6,440 bases of DNA from CBFHOS01 sp965657645 (lineage in GTDB: Bacteria > Pseudomonadota > Alphaproteobacteria > Puniceispirillales > Puniceispirillaceae). The position numbers and the translations under genes were made by a program. Below the pieces are notes generated by a model. That model searched no databases. It was not told where the DNA came from and saw nothing but the letters and a program-made list of their open reading frames with translations. Positions 6,101 to 6,440 of the stretch are shown in pieces. How positions within the stretch are numbered: the first letter of the stretch is position 1; the number at the start of each line of letters is the position of its first letter. The stretch covers positions 1 through 6,440 of the forward strand of contig CBFHOS010000054.1 in the NCBI GenBank assembly GCA_965657645.1, in the 5' to 3' direction.

Positions 6101-6126
6101 TCCGGAATTTGCAGTGTCGTTGGGGA

Positions 6127-6203
6127 TGGCGATTCCGCGAGGACTCGAACCCCGAACCTGCTCATTAGAAGTGAGCTGCTCTATCCAGTTGAGCTACGGA
6201 ACC
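6127..6203 (-). tRNA. tRNA-Arg (anticodon UCU), CCA encoded
   Basis: The reverse complement folds into a full 77-base cloverleaf. The acceptor stem GGTTCCG pairs with CGGAATC (one G-U), the D stem GCTC/GAGC has a GG-containing loop, and the anticodon stem GCTCA pairs with TGAGC around the loop CTTCTAA. The T stem CGGGG/CCTCG encloses TTCGAGT. The discriminator is G, followed by a genome-encoded CCA (6127-6129 on the + strand). The anticodon TCT, complement of 6167-6169, reads AGA and AGG arginine codons, and the A after it is a usual t6A site. No terminator is seen in the 26 bases before the neighbouring small gene, so transcripts may run antisense into that gene's end. Confidence 0.97.
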
Positions 6204-6212
6204 GCATGGCTG

Positions 6213-6243
6213 AATATGTGCCCGATTTCATCTTGTTTGTCTA
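6213..6243 (-). promoter_or_regulatory. Possible promoter of the tRNA-Arg gene
   Basis: On the - strand, TAGACA (complement of 6238-6243, five of six matches to TTGACA) and CATATT (complement of 6213-6218, four of six matches to TATAAT) lie upstream of the tRNA. Transcription would begin a few bases before the mature 5' end at 6203, which suits a tRNA gene. The 19-base spacing is longer than ideal, so confidence is low. Confidence 0.3.
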
Positions 6244-6335
6244 GGTGGCTTTGGCTTTTGTGATGCGGTCGATAAAACGTTGCTGGCCTGTCCAATGCTA
6301 TTTACCCTGTGACGAGCTGACGTTATGTTTTAGCG

Positions 6336-6440
6336 ATGGATAACACGACTTTACACATCCGCGCCTTTGATCCGTCATCTGATGGCGATATCGCCGCGGT
6401 TACAGCGATATACGGCCACCATGTCTTGCATGGATTGGCG
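6336..6440 (+). CDS. GNAT N-acetyltransferase, phosphinothricin acetyltransferase-like (5' part)
   Basis: The first 35 codons of a gene that runs off the right edge. The start of the product, IRAF at residues 8-11 followed by DIAAVTAIYGHHVLHGLA at 18-35, matches the beginning of GNAT enzymes of the phosphinothricin acetyltransferase type, whose members begin with IR, then IxxIY and a HHVLxGxASFE stretch. These enzymes transfer acetyl from acetyl-CoA to amines; many chromosomal members act on methionine sulfone, sulfoximine or unknown amines rather than the herbicide. The acetyl-CoA binding motif lies beyond the window. The ATG is the first usable start after an in-frame stop at 6318-6320; no clear ribosome site is visible. 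Confidence 0.8.
   Translation, partial: MDNTTLHIRAFDPSSDGDIAAVTAIYGHHVLHGLA

Noticed and set aside
6042..6263. Open frame of 73 codons running across the tRNA gene
   Set aside because: It reads through the reverse complement of the tRNA-Arg, a classic spurious ORF, and overlaps the end of the 56-aa gene.
6244..6300. Short - strand frame ending near 6241 that looks slightly like a protein C-terminus
   Set aside because: An in-frame stop limits it to under 20 codons and there is no start; a degraded gene end cannot be shown.
6336..6440. Reading the GNAT fragment as a herbicide-resistance gene
   Set aside because: Only 35 residues are visible, and most chromosomal members of this subfamily act on other amines.

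Overview
The window looks like ordinary chromosome of an alphaproteobacterium, probably marine, with intermediate GC content. This is inferred from the gene types: a BCCT compatible-solute carrier, a long NAD-type Glu/Leu/Phe/Val dehydrogenase, a class IV-like histone-deacetylase-fold hydrolase, and a small Lys-rich protein of a kind common in this class. A SAR116-like or related lineage would fit, but the sequence alone cannot fix the taxon. No insertion sequence, CRISPR array, phage gene or attachment site was seen.

Left part (1-3672, + strand): a BCCT transporter (68-1693) ends at a clear intrinsic terminator (1736-1771). A 14-bp perfect palindrome (1771-1784) follows directly, at the head of the leader of an amino-acid dehydrogenase gene (1847-3268). 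A group I truncated haemoglobin gene follows 41 bases later and is probably co-transcribed. The unit could combine osmolyte or amine uptake, amino-acid deamination and O2/NO chemistry, but only the dehydrogenase-globin link has positional support.

Middle part (3691-4983, - strand): a two-gene operon reads a single-domain rhodanese first (strong ribosome site) and then, after 15 bases, a class IV-like deacetylase. It converges on the globin gene with only 18 bases between the stop codons. A 469-base non-coding region (4984-5452) separates it from the next genes. That region holds only weak promoter-like boxes, short repeats and short hairpins.

Right part (5453-6440): three small genes on the + strand follow. 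They are a 43-aa very basic protein, a 90-aa exported protein starting one base after it, and a 56-aa unknown. Next come a complete tRNA-Arg(UCU) with encoded CCA on the - strand and the first 35 codons of a GNAT acetyltransferase resembling phosphinothricin acetyltransferase, cut by the window edge.

No clearly new biological system can be demonstrated. The best leads are the rhodanese/deacetylase operon, the coupled basic-plus-exported small-gene pair, and residue changes in the transporter, the rhodanese and the globin.
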